Shown here one piece after another: positions 7,485-13,441 of a DNA stretch of 13,441 bases. The notes below the pieces were generated by a model, which did not search any database, was not told the DNA's origin, and was given only the letters and a program-made list of their open reading frames with translations. Source of the DNA: Gammaproteobacteria bacterium (GTDB lineage: Bacteria > Pseudomonadota > Gammaproteobacteria > Pseudomonadales > Azotimanducaceae); assembly GCA_027293665.1 (NCBI GenBank), contig JAPUFN010000017.1, forward strand, positions 1-13,441. The letters are read 5' to 3'. The position numbers and the translations under genes were made by a program. Numbering within the stretch: the stretch's first letter is position 1; each line of letters opens with the position of its first letter.

Positions 7485-7547
7485 CTCGCCGGAAGCGTTG
7501 ACTTCGGGCACACTCCGCAGCCTGATTTTTCGATTCAAAACGAATTT

Positions 7548-8981
7548 ATGCAAAAGGATGCATTCTTGGCCAATTTGATCGCCCCCGACGTGCGCCGACA
7601 GCCGGTATCGGTAACACGGAAGATGTCCGCGTCGCTGCCCGGTCTGCGCAAACTCGCGCAGGATAAAGGCCTGAAAATTCACCATCTCGGCGCGGGGTAT
7701 CCGCACCCGGAGGTGTCGGACCCGCGCGAGTTTCTCGATGCTCAGCAAGCTTACCTGGAGCAGATGACGGCTAACGAGGGATTGAACGATCCTCTGGCAT
7801 TGCCTGAGCACACGCGCGAGGAGTTCGCCTACGGCGACACGCTCGGGCCGATGCGCACGCGGCAGATTTTCTCGCGGATTTATGGCCGCGACTGGCAGAC
7901 CCGGATGAAGCCGGAACTGCTCGTGCCAACTGTGGGAGCGACTGGTGGCATCAGTCTTGTCTGCTCAATTTTCGAAAATTCGGGCACGCCTTTAGCCTAC
8001 ATCACCGATGCGCCGACCTACGCAGGATTCATGGCCCGTGCGGGTCTGTGTCAACACGCGGCGATCTACAGTGTGGAAATGGATGATGAAGGACCGCGCC
8101 CGGAGGTGTTTAAAAACCAGATTCGTGCTGCGCGAGAAGCAGGCCGATTTGTACCGTTCTATTACACGATTCCCGACGGCCACAATCCTGCGGGTTTTTC
8201 CTTCAGTGCTCACCGGCGTGAAGCAATTCTGAATATTGCACGAGATGAAGGCATCCTCATCGTAGAGGATGCACCCTATTTATATATAAACTTCGCCGAA
8301 CAGGCTGACCGGGTCATGCCGTTCCTGTCTCTGGATCCGGCGCAGACGGTGCACCTGTTCACGGGCTCAAAAATCGGGTTTCCGGGTCCGCGGGTTGCAT
8401 TCCTGTATTCCGAAGCGGAGCTCGAGATCGCCGAGGGTGCCACTGCGACCTTGGCGGAGCTTGCTCTCGTGCAATCGAGCGCGGACATCCTGTTTCATAA
8501 CCCGGCCGCGTTTCGCGGGTTCGAGGCATTGCTGCACGAACGTAAGTGTGCCGACGAACCCTTTACTGAACGCAATTCATTATGGTCGGTCGCCGAAGGT
8601 AAACTCGAGGTGTATCGGGAAAACCGTGCCATCATGTTGCGTGGGTTCGACAAAGAACTGGGTGCGCACAAAGATCTCTTTCACTGGACGGTGCCTGCTG
8701 CCGGATTCTTTTCGGTATTCACTTTCTTAGGCGGTGGCGTGCGCACCGACGATGACTTCATTCAGGCGATGGTGGCAGACTACGGCCTGGTGGTAATTCC
8801 GATGTATGACTTCTATCCGCCGGATGCTCGTGTACGAAATCCCGTTGCCGGCTACGATCAGCTGCGAATATCATTCTGCTTCAGCGAGAGCACGGGTGAG
8901 CAACGGCGTAAAGATCTCACTGAAGCGATCGATGTGTTCTGCAACGCGGTCAAACAGATCGCCGGAATCTCCGGGAACTAG
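7548..8981 (+). CDS. PLP-dependent aminotransferase, class I/II (fold type I)
   Basis: This 477-residue fold-type I aminotransferase carries the PLP lysine K275 in TGSKIGFPGPRVAF. HNPAG (212-216) supplies the Asn that contacts the cofactor ring, VEDAPY (239-244) the Asp that pairs with the pyridine nitrogen, and R440 near the C-terminus (YDQLRISF) the likely substrate carboxylate anchor. The overall pattern resembles the LysN/kynurenine-alpha-aminoadipate group and MocR aminotransferase domains without a DNA-binding domain. The chain is longer than typical (about 400), with an N-terminal extension and an insert around 320-350. The exact amino acid is not predictable. ATG 7548 is the first ATG but has no clear ribosome-binding site; an internal ATG at residue 26 is a weaker alternative. 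Its stop overlaps that of the convergent gene. Confidence 0.88.
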   Translation: MQKDAFLANLIAPDVRRQPVSVTRKMSASLPGLRKLAQDKGLKIHHLGAGYPHPEVSDPREFLDAQQAYLEQMTANEGLNDPLALPEHTREEFAYGDTLGPMRTRQIFSRIYGRDWQTRMKPELLVPTVGATGGISLVCSIFENSGTPLAYITDAPTYAGFMARAGLCQHAAIYSVEMDDEGPRPEVFKNQIRAAREAGRFVPFYYTIPDGHNPAGFSFSAHRREAILNIARDEGILIVEDAPYLYINFAEQADRVMPFLSLDPAQTVHLFTGSKIGFPGPRVAFLYSEAELEIAEGATATLAELALVQSSADILFHNPAAFRGFEALLHERKCADEPFTERNSLWSVAEGKLEVYRENRAIMLRGFDKELGAHKDLFHWTVPAAGFFSVFTFLGGGVRTDDDFIQAMVADYGLVVIPMYDFYPPDARVRNPVAGYDQLRISFCFSESTGEQRRKDLTEAIDVFCNAVKQIAGISGN

Positions 8982-9451
8982 AGTTTCCTCCGATTTGCCG
9001 AGATTATGTTCGTGTTGAAGCCGAGAACGTGCATGTCGCCGAGGTAGCGCGCGTGTTCGATTTTGATACACCGGTCGACGACGACGTCCAATCCAGCCGC
9101 TTCGGCAATACGAATTCCTTCTTCGCTGATCACGCCAAACTGCAGCCACAGCGCTTTTGCGCCGATCGCCACCGCCTGCTCCGCAATCTCCGGAACGGCA
9201 GCGGGATCGCGGAAGACGTCAACGATGTCCACCGGGTCGGGGATGTCCAGCAGGCTCGGATAACTCTGCTTACCGAAAATTGAATTCTCGCGCGGATTGA
9301 CTGGCACGATGTCGTAGCTGTGGCGTTTTAGATAGAAGCCGACGAAGTTACTGGGTCGCAGTTCATTACTCGATAGACCGACGATTGCAACGCGTGACAT
9401 GGCGAGCAGGTTTTGTATGACGTGCGGCTTCTGATAGTCCGTGAGGTTCAT
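8978..9451 (-). CDS. CoA-binding protein, YccU/CoA_binding_2 family
   Basis: This 157-residue single Rossmann-type domain belongs to the CoA_binding_2 family. The glycine/serine nucleotide loop reads VAIVGLSSNELRPSN (21-35), followed by YDIVPVNPRENSIFG (46-60), VDIVDVFRDP (74-83), ALWLQFGVISEEG (100-112) and VVVDRCIKIEH (123-133). These are the conserved blocks of the family, including the Cys in the DRC motif. Its role is not established; such proteins bind CoA or a related nucleotide. It lies 6 nt after the metY stop on the same strand, with GGAGG inside the last metY codons as a likely ribosome-binding site, so they form an operon. Its TAG stop shares the CTAG palindrome with the aminotransferase stop. 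Confidence 0.9.
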   Translation of the reverse strand: MNLTDYQKPHVIQNLLAMSRVAIVGLSSNELRPSNFVGFYLKRHSYDIVPVNPRENSIFGKQSYPSLLDIPDPVDIVDVFRDPAAVPEIAEQAVAIGAKALWLQFGVISEEGIRIAEAAGLDVVVDRCIKIEHARYLGDMHVLGFNTNIISANRRKL

Positions 9452-9457
9452 CGTGAT

Positions 9458-10792
9458 TCAATCCTCCACACGTTCAAGTCCGCGCGCTGCCGCGGCCTCC
9501 AGCCCCTGCGCCAGATCCCAGATGAGATCGTCGGAATCTTCTATTCCGACTGACAGCCGAATGGTGCCGGGTCCGATCCCCGCGGCAGTGAGTTCGGGTT
9601 CGCTCAGCTGCCTGTGTGTGGTGCTGGCTGGATGGATCACGAGGCTTTTTGCATCACCGACATTGGCGAGATGGGAAAACAGGGTTAGAGACTCTATGAA
9701 AGCCAGGCCCGCTGCACGGCCACCGACGATATCAAAACAAAATACTGCGCCCGGCCCTTTCGGTAGATATTTGTCGACCAGTGCCAGGTAAGGGCTCGAT
9801 CGCAGCCCAGGATAGCTCACGCGGTCGACCTGCTGGTGGTTGCTGAGAAATTCTGCGACAGCGCGGGCATTGCTTACGTGTTGTTTCATTCGCAGGGGCA
9901 ATGTTTCCAGTCCCTGTGCAATGAGGAAGGCGTTGAAAGGACTCAAGGCCGCGCCGAGGTCGCGCAGGGTCTCGGCACGCAGTTTCATCAGGAAACCGAA
10001 CGTGCCGAATGTTTCATGAAAGGCGAGGCCGTGGTACGCAGGCGATGGTTCGGCAATGACTGGAAAACGACCGTTCGACCAGTCGAATTCGCCGCTCTCG
10101 ATGACCGCACCGGCGATGCTGGTGCCGTGGCCACCGAGGAATTTCGTGGCTGAGTAGACCACGATGTCAGCACCCCATTCGAGAGGCCGATTGAGATAGG
10201 GCGTGGCGAAAGTGTTGTCGACCATCAGAGGCGTTGCGTGAGCATGCGCGATGTCGGCGACTGCTTGAATATCGAGTACGTTGCCGCCAGGATTGCCGAT
10301 AGTTTCTGCAAAGAGGAGTTTGGTGTTTTCACGCAGCGCGCCACGCCAGGCATCGAGATTGTCGGGATCGACGAAGTCCAATTCAACAGATAGTTTTCGG
10401 AACAGGTGCTTCAATTGGGTGACGCTGCCACCATAGAGGGCGGCTGAGGCAATTACGTGATCGCCTGGATTGAGCATGGTAAAAAATGTCGCGGACTGGG
10501 CTGCGAGGCCGCTGGCAAAGGCGACAGCTCCCACCCCACCATCCAGATTGGCCAGACGTTCTTCGAACGCAGCCACGGTTGGATTCATGATTCGTGAGTA
10601 AGTGTTGCCGTATTCCTGCAGATTGAAATAGGCCGCCGCGGACTCAGAGTTTTCGAACACGTAGCTCGTTGTCTGAAATATCGGCAATGCGCGCGCGCCG
10701 GTAGCAGGGTCGGGTCTGCTACCAGCGTGCACCGAACGGGTATGAAAACCGAAGGATTTCTCCTGTGTCGTGATCGTTGATTTGTCGCCCAT
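9458..10792 (-). CDS. metY: O-acetylhomoserine sulfhydrylase (aminocarboxypropyltransferase)
   Basis: This 444-residue PLP enzyme of the Cys/Met metabolism family uses O-acetyl-L-homoserine and sulfide to make L-homocysteine for methionine synthesis. The MetY-type N-terminus is clear: FHTRSVHAGSRPDPATGARALPIFQTTSY (given in parts at 16-29 and 30-44). YSRIMNPT lies at 65-72, the PLP-ring region VDNTFATPYLNRP at 191-203, the PLP lysine K217 in SATKFLGGHGT, and the C-terminal SVGIED at 414-419. The longer frame reaches a TTG at 10837, but ATG 10792 follows a perfect AGGAGG (10797-10802) and gives the usual length, so I chose it. It is the first gene of an operon with the CoA-binding protein. The leader may form competing hairpins that cover this AGGAGG. 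Confidence 0.92.
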   Translation of the reverse strand: MGDKSTITTQEKSFGFHTRSVHAGSRPDPATGARALPIFQTTSYVFENSESAAAYFNLQEYGNTYSRIMNPTVAAFEERLANLDGGVGAVAFASGLAAQSATFFTMLNPGDHVIASAALYGGSVTQLKHLFRKLSVELDFVDPDNLDAWRGALRENTKLLFAETIGNPGGNVLDIQAVADIAHAHATPLMVDNTFATPYLNRPLEWGADIVVYSATKFLGGHGTSIAGAVIESGEFDWSNGRFPVIAEPSPAYHGLAFHETFGTFGFLMKLRAETLRDLGAALSPFNAFLIAQGLETLPLRMKQHVSNARAVAEFLSNHQQVDRVSYPGLRSSPYLALVDKYLPKGPGAVFCFDIVGGRAAGLAFIESLTLFSHLANVGDAKSLVIHPASTTHRQLSEPELTAAGIGPGTIRLSVGIEDSDDLIWDLAQGLEAAAARGLERVED

Positions 10793-10796
10793 GTTG

Positions 10797-10858
10797 CCTC
10801 CTGCATCGATGGTGGACTGCATGGCATTCGTTGACAATGCCCCAGTGTATTATGCAGG
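10797..10858 (-). promoter_or_regulatory. metY leader: AGGAGG ribosome-binding site with alternative pairings
   Basis: On the minus strand the order is CCTGCAT (10858-10852), GGCATT (10841-10836 region, written GGCATT), AATGCC (10828-10823), ATGCAG (10822-10817), then ATGCAGG (10806-10800) running into AGGAGG (10802-10797), 4 nt before ATG 10792. CCTGCAT can pair with ATGCAGG (7 bp), blocking the ribosome-binding site. It can instead pair through CTGCAT with the nearer ATGCAG, stacked on the GGCATT/AATGCC hairpin, which would leave the site free. The repeats are seen directly; switch function is inference. Confidence 0.4.
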
Positions 10859-10862
10859 GCTA

Positions 10863-10876
10863 CCGTTGTTGAACGG
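10863..10876. repeat. Small perfect hairpin CCGTT-GTTG-AACGG
   Basis: A 5-bp perfect stem with a 4-nt loop sits in the metY / PEGA-FGE divergent spacer, between the metY leader repeats and the AGGAG of the plus-strand gene. It may be part of either leader RNA or an operator. There is no poly-T tail, so it is not a terminator. Confidence 0.3.
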
Positions 10877-10906
10877 ACCCACATCTGCGAATAACCAGGA
10901 GTATTC

Positions 10907-12607
10907 GTGCGCAAAAGTTACAAGCGGATCGCCGTCAGCGGCCTGGTCGTGGTACTGGTTGCTGGTTATTGGATGTATCAGCGCTTCGGCACAGCTTCCA
11001 TACAAGTCAGCACCGCACCGACGGGGGCGATGGTTCGTCTGGACGGCCAGCGGCTCGGCGAGACACCACTCGTGGTTACTGTGGATGCCGGTCGCCACCT
11101 GCTGGTGATCGAGCACAGTTACTTCGCGCCGTTGGAAGAATCGATATCGCTGAGTCGAGGGGATCACCTGACGCGTCACTTCGATCTTTCAGTCAGCGAG
11201 GGCACGCTGAGCCTGTTGTCCAATCCTCATGGTGCCTGGGTGGAAGTTGATGGTACGCGCCTGCCGCGACCGACACCGACTGTGCTGACAACGTCTGCAG
11301 GTAAAAAAATCGTCCGGATGGGCTTGCCCGAGCGTTTTCCAGTAGAGCAGGAAGTGATGCTTGCCAGCGGTGCGCGAGTGGAGGTGAATCTCAACCTGAA
11401 CATCGATCCGCATGGCAGCCTGACGGTTGCGGCCCGGCCGCGAGGAGCGACAATCGAACTGCCATTGACTGACGTTAAATACGAACCTGGGGTGCGGGTG
11501 CCGATCGGTGAACACCTGATCCGCGTCAGCCACACCGGCTACGCCGCCCGGGAGATCCGCTACAAAGTGCGTTATGGAGACAATCTGACACAGGTCAACC
11601 TGGAACGGCTGTTCGGCAAGCTCATCGTGCGGGTGCAGCCTGATGAAGCAGAGATTCAGGTGAGTTATTTGCTGGAAGGCACGCACAGACTGCGAAGCGT
11701 TTATCGCGAGGCGATGAGCGTCCCGGTGGGACCTGTCGAAGTTAGAGCGCGAGCGATCGGTCATCGTACCGCGTTCGCCAACTTTCATCTCGGCGAACGT
11801 GGCTACACGGTACGACTGCGACTGTCGCCGATGGTCGTCGTCACGGGTGAACGTTTTCGCGATCGCCTGAAAAGTGGTGGTGACTCACCCGAGATGATCG
11901 TGATCCCAGCCGGTACATTCACGATGGGTGATGCGAACGGATTTGCCAGCGAGCAACCCGAGCGCGAAGTCAGCCTGACGCAGCCCTTCGCGCTTTCGGT
12001 GAACGAAGTCACCATTGCGGAATTCGAGAAATACATCCAGGAGCAAAAGGCGGAGTTATCTTACCGCCTGAACGAGGCGCTGAAGAGTGAGCCGGTGCGC
12101 TATATCACCTGGGAAGAAGCGCAAGACTATGTCGACTGGCTGAGTGAGCAGACCGGTGAGAAATATCGATTGCCGAGTGAAGCAGAGTGGGAATATGCGG
12201 CCCGTGCGGGAGCCCGAGGGAGCTATTTTTTCGGTGAAGATGAACTGCAGCTATGTGAATTTGCAAATGTAGCCGATCGCACCACGAGAGAGATTTTTCG
12301 CCTCTGGGATATTGTCGCCTGTACCGATGGTTACCGAAAAATTGCGCCCGTAGGTATGTTGGCTGCGAATCCATTCGGTCTGTATGACATTTATGGCAAT
12401 GTGTCTGAATGGGTAGCGGAATGCGGCATGCCGACGTATGAGTCTGCGCCGACCGATGGTTCCGTCGCCCAAGGTTACAACTGCGATACGCATGGTCACC
12501 GGGGTGGTTCGTGGGACTCTCAGGCGGCAGAGATGCGTTCAGCGAATCGCCACACTGGCCATGGAGCGGGTGACGACAGGGGAATCCGGCTGCTCAGAGA
12601 ATTGTGA
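10907..12607 (+). CDS. Membrane-anchored PEGA-repeat protein with cysteine-less FGE/SUMF1-like domain
   Basis: This is a 566-residue protein. A short basic start (MRKSYKR) and one hydrophobic helix at about 8-24 predict an inner-membrane anchor with the rest periplasmic. About four PEGA-like beta repeats follow (roughly 30-93, 98-165, 170-235, 238-308), visible as repeated VxLDGxxLGxTPL-like and GxHxIxVxHxGY-like turns. The C-terminal FGE-sulfatase fold spans about 328-566, with MIVIPAGTFTMGD (330-342), YRLPSEAEWEYAARAG (420-435), NPFGLYDIYGNVSEW (488-502) and RGGSWDS (532-538). At the positions of the two copper-binding catalytic cysteines of true formylglycine-generating enzymes I see S538 and M543, so that reaction is unlikely. 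A binding, structural or other role is possible. GTG 10907 has AGGAG 5 nt upstream. Confidence 0.86.
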   Translation: MRKSYKRIAVSGLVVVLVAGYWMYQRFGTASIQVSTAPTGAMVRLDGQRLGETPLVVTVDAGRHLLVIEHSYFAPLEESISLSRGDHLTRHFDLSVSEGTLSLLSNPHGAWVEVDGTRLPRPTPTVLTTSAGKKIVRMGLPERFPVEQEVMLASGARVEVNLNLNIDPHGSLTVAARPRGATIELPLTDVKYEPGVRVPIGEHLIRVSHTGYAAREIRYKVRYGDNLTQVNLERLFGKLIVRVQPDEAEIQVSYLLEGTHRLRSVYREAMSVPVGPVEVRARAIGHRTAFANFHLGERGYTVRLRLSPMVVVTGERFRDRLKSGGDSPEMIVIPAGTFTMGDANGFASEQPEREVSLTQPFALSVNEVTIAEFEKYIQEQKAELSYRLNEALKSEPVRYITWEEAQDYVDWLSEQTGEKYRLPSEAEWEYAARAGARGSYFFGEDELQLCEFANVADRTTREIFRLWDIVACTDGYRKIAPVGMLAANPFGLYDIYGNVSEWVAECGMPTYESAPTDGSVAQGYNCDTHGHRGGSWDSQAAEMRSANRHTGHGAGDDRGIRLLREL

Positions 12608-12660
12608 GTGAGGATTGCATGGTTGCCCGCCGCTGCCGCGACGAACAAACCGCATTCTTC
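12608..12660. other. Short convergent spacer without an obvious terminator
   Basis: These 53 bp separate the stop of the PEGA-FGE gene from the stop of coq4. The sequence is GC rich in the middle, with no stable inverted repeat followed by a T-run in either direction, so I see no intrinsic terminator. Confidence 0.5.
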
Positions 12661-13365
12661 TCACATGTGTGCAGGAATCATCTCCGCCAGGCCTGGATAG
12701 TATTCCGGTGAGCGGATGCCAAATTCCGCACGAACTTCGTCGATGGGCCGCTCGAGCAACGCTTCCCAGTCGGCGGCGGGTAGCCAGGCAGCACGGCGAC
12801 CAGAGCGGTAGCCATAGCCCAGTGCGCGGAAAACGCGACCACCAACCACGCGTGCATACTTCAATGCACCGGCAATTGCGATAACCGCGATGCCGGGGCT
12901 GAGCGTTTGCGCAAAGGTAAAACCGAGCAGGCAGAGCTCGCCGATACCGTCACGCCCGTAGCCGGTGAGCACGTGCCATAAATCATGGGAGTCGCGCAAG
13001 CGCCTGGAGTAGCGGGTGAAATCCGGATTGTCGAATGTGTTGCCGGACTCGCTGGCTTCAATCAGACCATCGGCAGAAAGATTCTCGCGCTCCACGAAGT
13101 CGAGATACGCACGTCCCAGTGACCCGGGTCGCAGTTGCCGCAGGGCGTCACGGTCCTGCAGACGCTCGACGAGATCGCGTTCCTCGGCAAGGATGGCGCG
13201 GCCAGATTGGGTCGCGCTGAAACGGTTGAAAGCCCGCAACAGGGATTTACCGGTCAGAGAGCTTACGATGATGAACACCTGACTGGTGTCTTCTTTATTA
13301 CGCAGCAGGCGGCGTAGCGCACGCCAGGCGGTCAGGGGTTGCAGGGTTGTGTAAGGGTTGCTCAT
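12661..13365 (-). CDS. coq4: Coq4 family protein (ubiquinone biosynthesis)
   Basis: This 234-residue Coq4 homologue has the defining metal motif HDxxH-x11-E intact: H127, D128, H131 and E143 in SHDLWHVLTGYGRDGIGE. It also shows a helical N-terminal half (LTAWRALRRLLRNKEDTSQ, in the 11-29 range) and the C-terminal EYYPGLAEMIPAHM. In eukaryotes Coq4 is needed for ubiquinone assembly and has been assigned oxidative decarboxylation of the ring precursor. Bacterial homologues are thought to act in the same pathway at the membrane. The frame extends to a TTG at 13389, but ATG 13365 gives the family-like start MSNPYTTLQPL. A consensus-like promoter lies 35-62 nt upstream. The gene seems monocistronic within the window and convergent with its neighbour. 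Confidence 0.9.
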   Translation of the reverse strand: MSNPYTTLQPLTAWRALRRLLRNKEDTSQVFIIVSSLTGKSLLRAFNRFSATQSGRAILAEERDLVERLQDRDALRQLRPGSLGRAYLDFVERENLSADGLIEASESGNTFDNPDFTRYSRRLRDSHDLWHVLTGYGRDGIGELCLLGFTFAQTLSPGIAVIAIAGALKYARVVGGRVFRALGYGYRSGRRAAWLPAADWEALLERPIDEVRAEFGIRSPEYYPGLAEMIPAHM

Positions 13366-13375
13366 AGTGGCACAG

Positions 13376-13404
13376 TTGGTTATCAACAATGGTGTCGATA
13401 TAAT
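13376..13404 (+). promoter_or_regulatory. Possible rightward promoter overlapping the coq4 promoter
   Basis: On the plus strand a perfect -10 box, TATAAT (13399-13404), lies 17 nt after TTGGTT (13376-13381), a weak three-of-six match to the -35 box. It would transcribe out of the window, presumably into a gene starting just beyond 13441. The -10 boxes of the two directions overlap almost completely, so the two promoters could not be occupied at once. Confidence 0.42.
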
Positions 13405-13427
13405 ATCCTTATCTACATTAATGTCAA
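13400..13427 (-). promoter_or_regulatory. Sigma-70 promoter of coq4
   Basis: Reading the minus strand, a perfect -35 box TTGACA (13427-13422) is followed after 16 nt by TATTAT (13405-13400), five of six matches to the -10 consensus, in AT-rich sequence. It ends 34 nt before the chosen coq4 ATG, giving a short leader. This is the best-looking promoter in the window. A 10-bp palindrome, ACATTAATGT, at 13415-13424 overlaps the -35 box. Confidence 0.72.
13415..13424. promoter_or_regulatory. Perfect palindrome ACATTAATGT over the coq4 -35 box
   Basis: This 10-bp perfect palindrome shares its right end with the coq4 -35 hexamer and lies just downstream of the rightward -10 box. Its position suits an operator for a dimeric regulator that would block both promoters. 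The regulator is not identifiable from the window. Confidence 0.35.
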
Positions 13428-13441
13428 TAGTGGATTTCAGG

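Noticed and set aside
7485..7547. Terminator or promoter between rsgA and the aminotransferase
   Set aside because: TTGACT is present but lacks a well-spaced -10 box, and the short ATTC-AAAAC-GAAT repeat has no T-run or GC-rich stem, so neither call is supported.
10793..10837. Upstream TTG start for metY adding 15 residues
   Set aside because: ATG 10792 has a perfect AGGAGG and gives a normal family length; the added residues do not resemble a MetY N-terminus.
10831..10853. TTGACA followed by TATTAT on the plus strand as a promoter for the PEGA-FGE gene
   Set aside because: The boxes are only 11 nt apart, too close for sigma-70, and TTGACA is the loop of a hairpin in the metY leader.
10907..12607. 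Annotation as a true formylglycine-generating enzyme or EgtB-type iron enzyme
   Set aside because: The catalytic cysteine pair is replaced by Ser and Met, and the DinB-like HX3HXE iron-binding domain of EgtB is absent.

Overview
The window looks like ordinary chromosomal DNA from a GC-moderate proteobacterium, most likely a gammaproteobacterium. The case rests on gene content: a Coq4-type ubiquinone protein with an intact metal motif, RsgA, a YgjP-type metallopeptidase, a MetY sulfhydrylase, and tightly packed, overlapping genes. I found no tRNA, rRNA, CRISPR array, insertion sequence or phage gene, and no convincing rho-independent terminator.

Layout. At the left edge (1-638, minus strand) is the N-terminal part of a luciferase-like (LLM) flavin/F420-type oxidoreductase. 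It diverges from a NUDT19-like Nudix hydrolase (770-1516) across a 131-bp spacer that carries a perfect 6-4-6 inverted repeat. A plus-strand run follows: an MFS transporter of the MelB/GPH type (about 1631-3127), a MaoC-type hydratase (3170-3646), an SDR oxidoreductase (3646-4425), an Eis-like acetyltransferase with an SCP2-type C-terminus (4439-5659), a YgjP-like zinc metallopeptidase (5647-6411) and rsgA (6408-7484). From maoC to rsgA the genes overlap or lie 13 nt apart, so they are very likely one translationally coupled operon. A fold-type I aminotransferase (7548-8981) comes after a 63-bp gap.

The aminotransferase converges with a minus-strand pair, metY then a CoA-binding (YccU-type) protein (10792 down to 8978). 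The two stop codons at the junction share one CTAG palindrome. metY diverges from a membrane-anchored protein with PEGA-like repeats and an FGE/sulfatase-modifying-factor fold (10907-12607) that lacks the catalytic cysteines. The window ends with coq4 on the minus strand (12661-13365), whose strong promoter overlaps a consensus -10 box pointing the other way, out of the window.

Functionally, the LLM enzyme, Nudix (possible CoA-ester hydrolase), MaoC hydratase and SDR suggest acyl-CoA or lipid-like metabolism. metY with its CoA-binding partner handles sulfur assimilation to homocysteine, rsgA acts in 30S ribosome maturation, and coq4 in ubiquinone synthesis. The features most worth a second look are a possible anti-Shine-Dalgarno switch in the metY leader, the bacterial Eis-like protein that keeps a C-terminal Phe, the cysteine-less PEGA-FGE protein, and the overlapping promoters at the coq4 end. 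I see no clear evidence of a wholly new multi-gene system.
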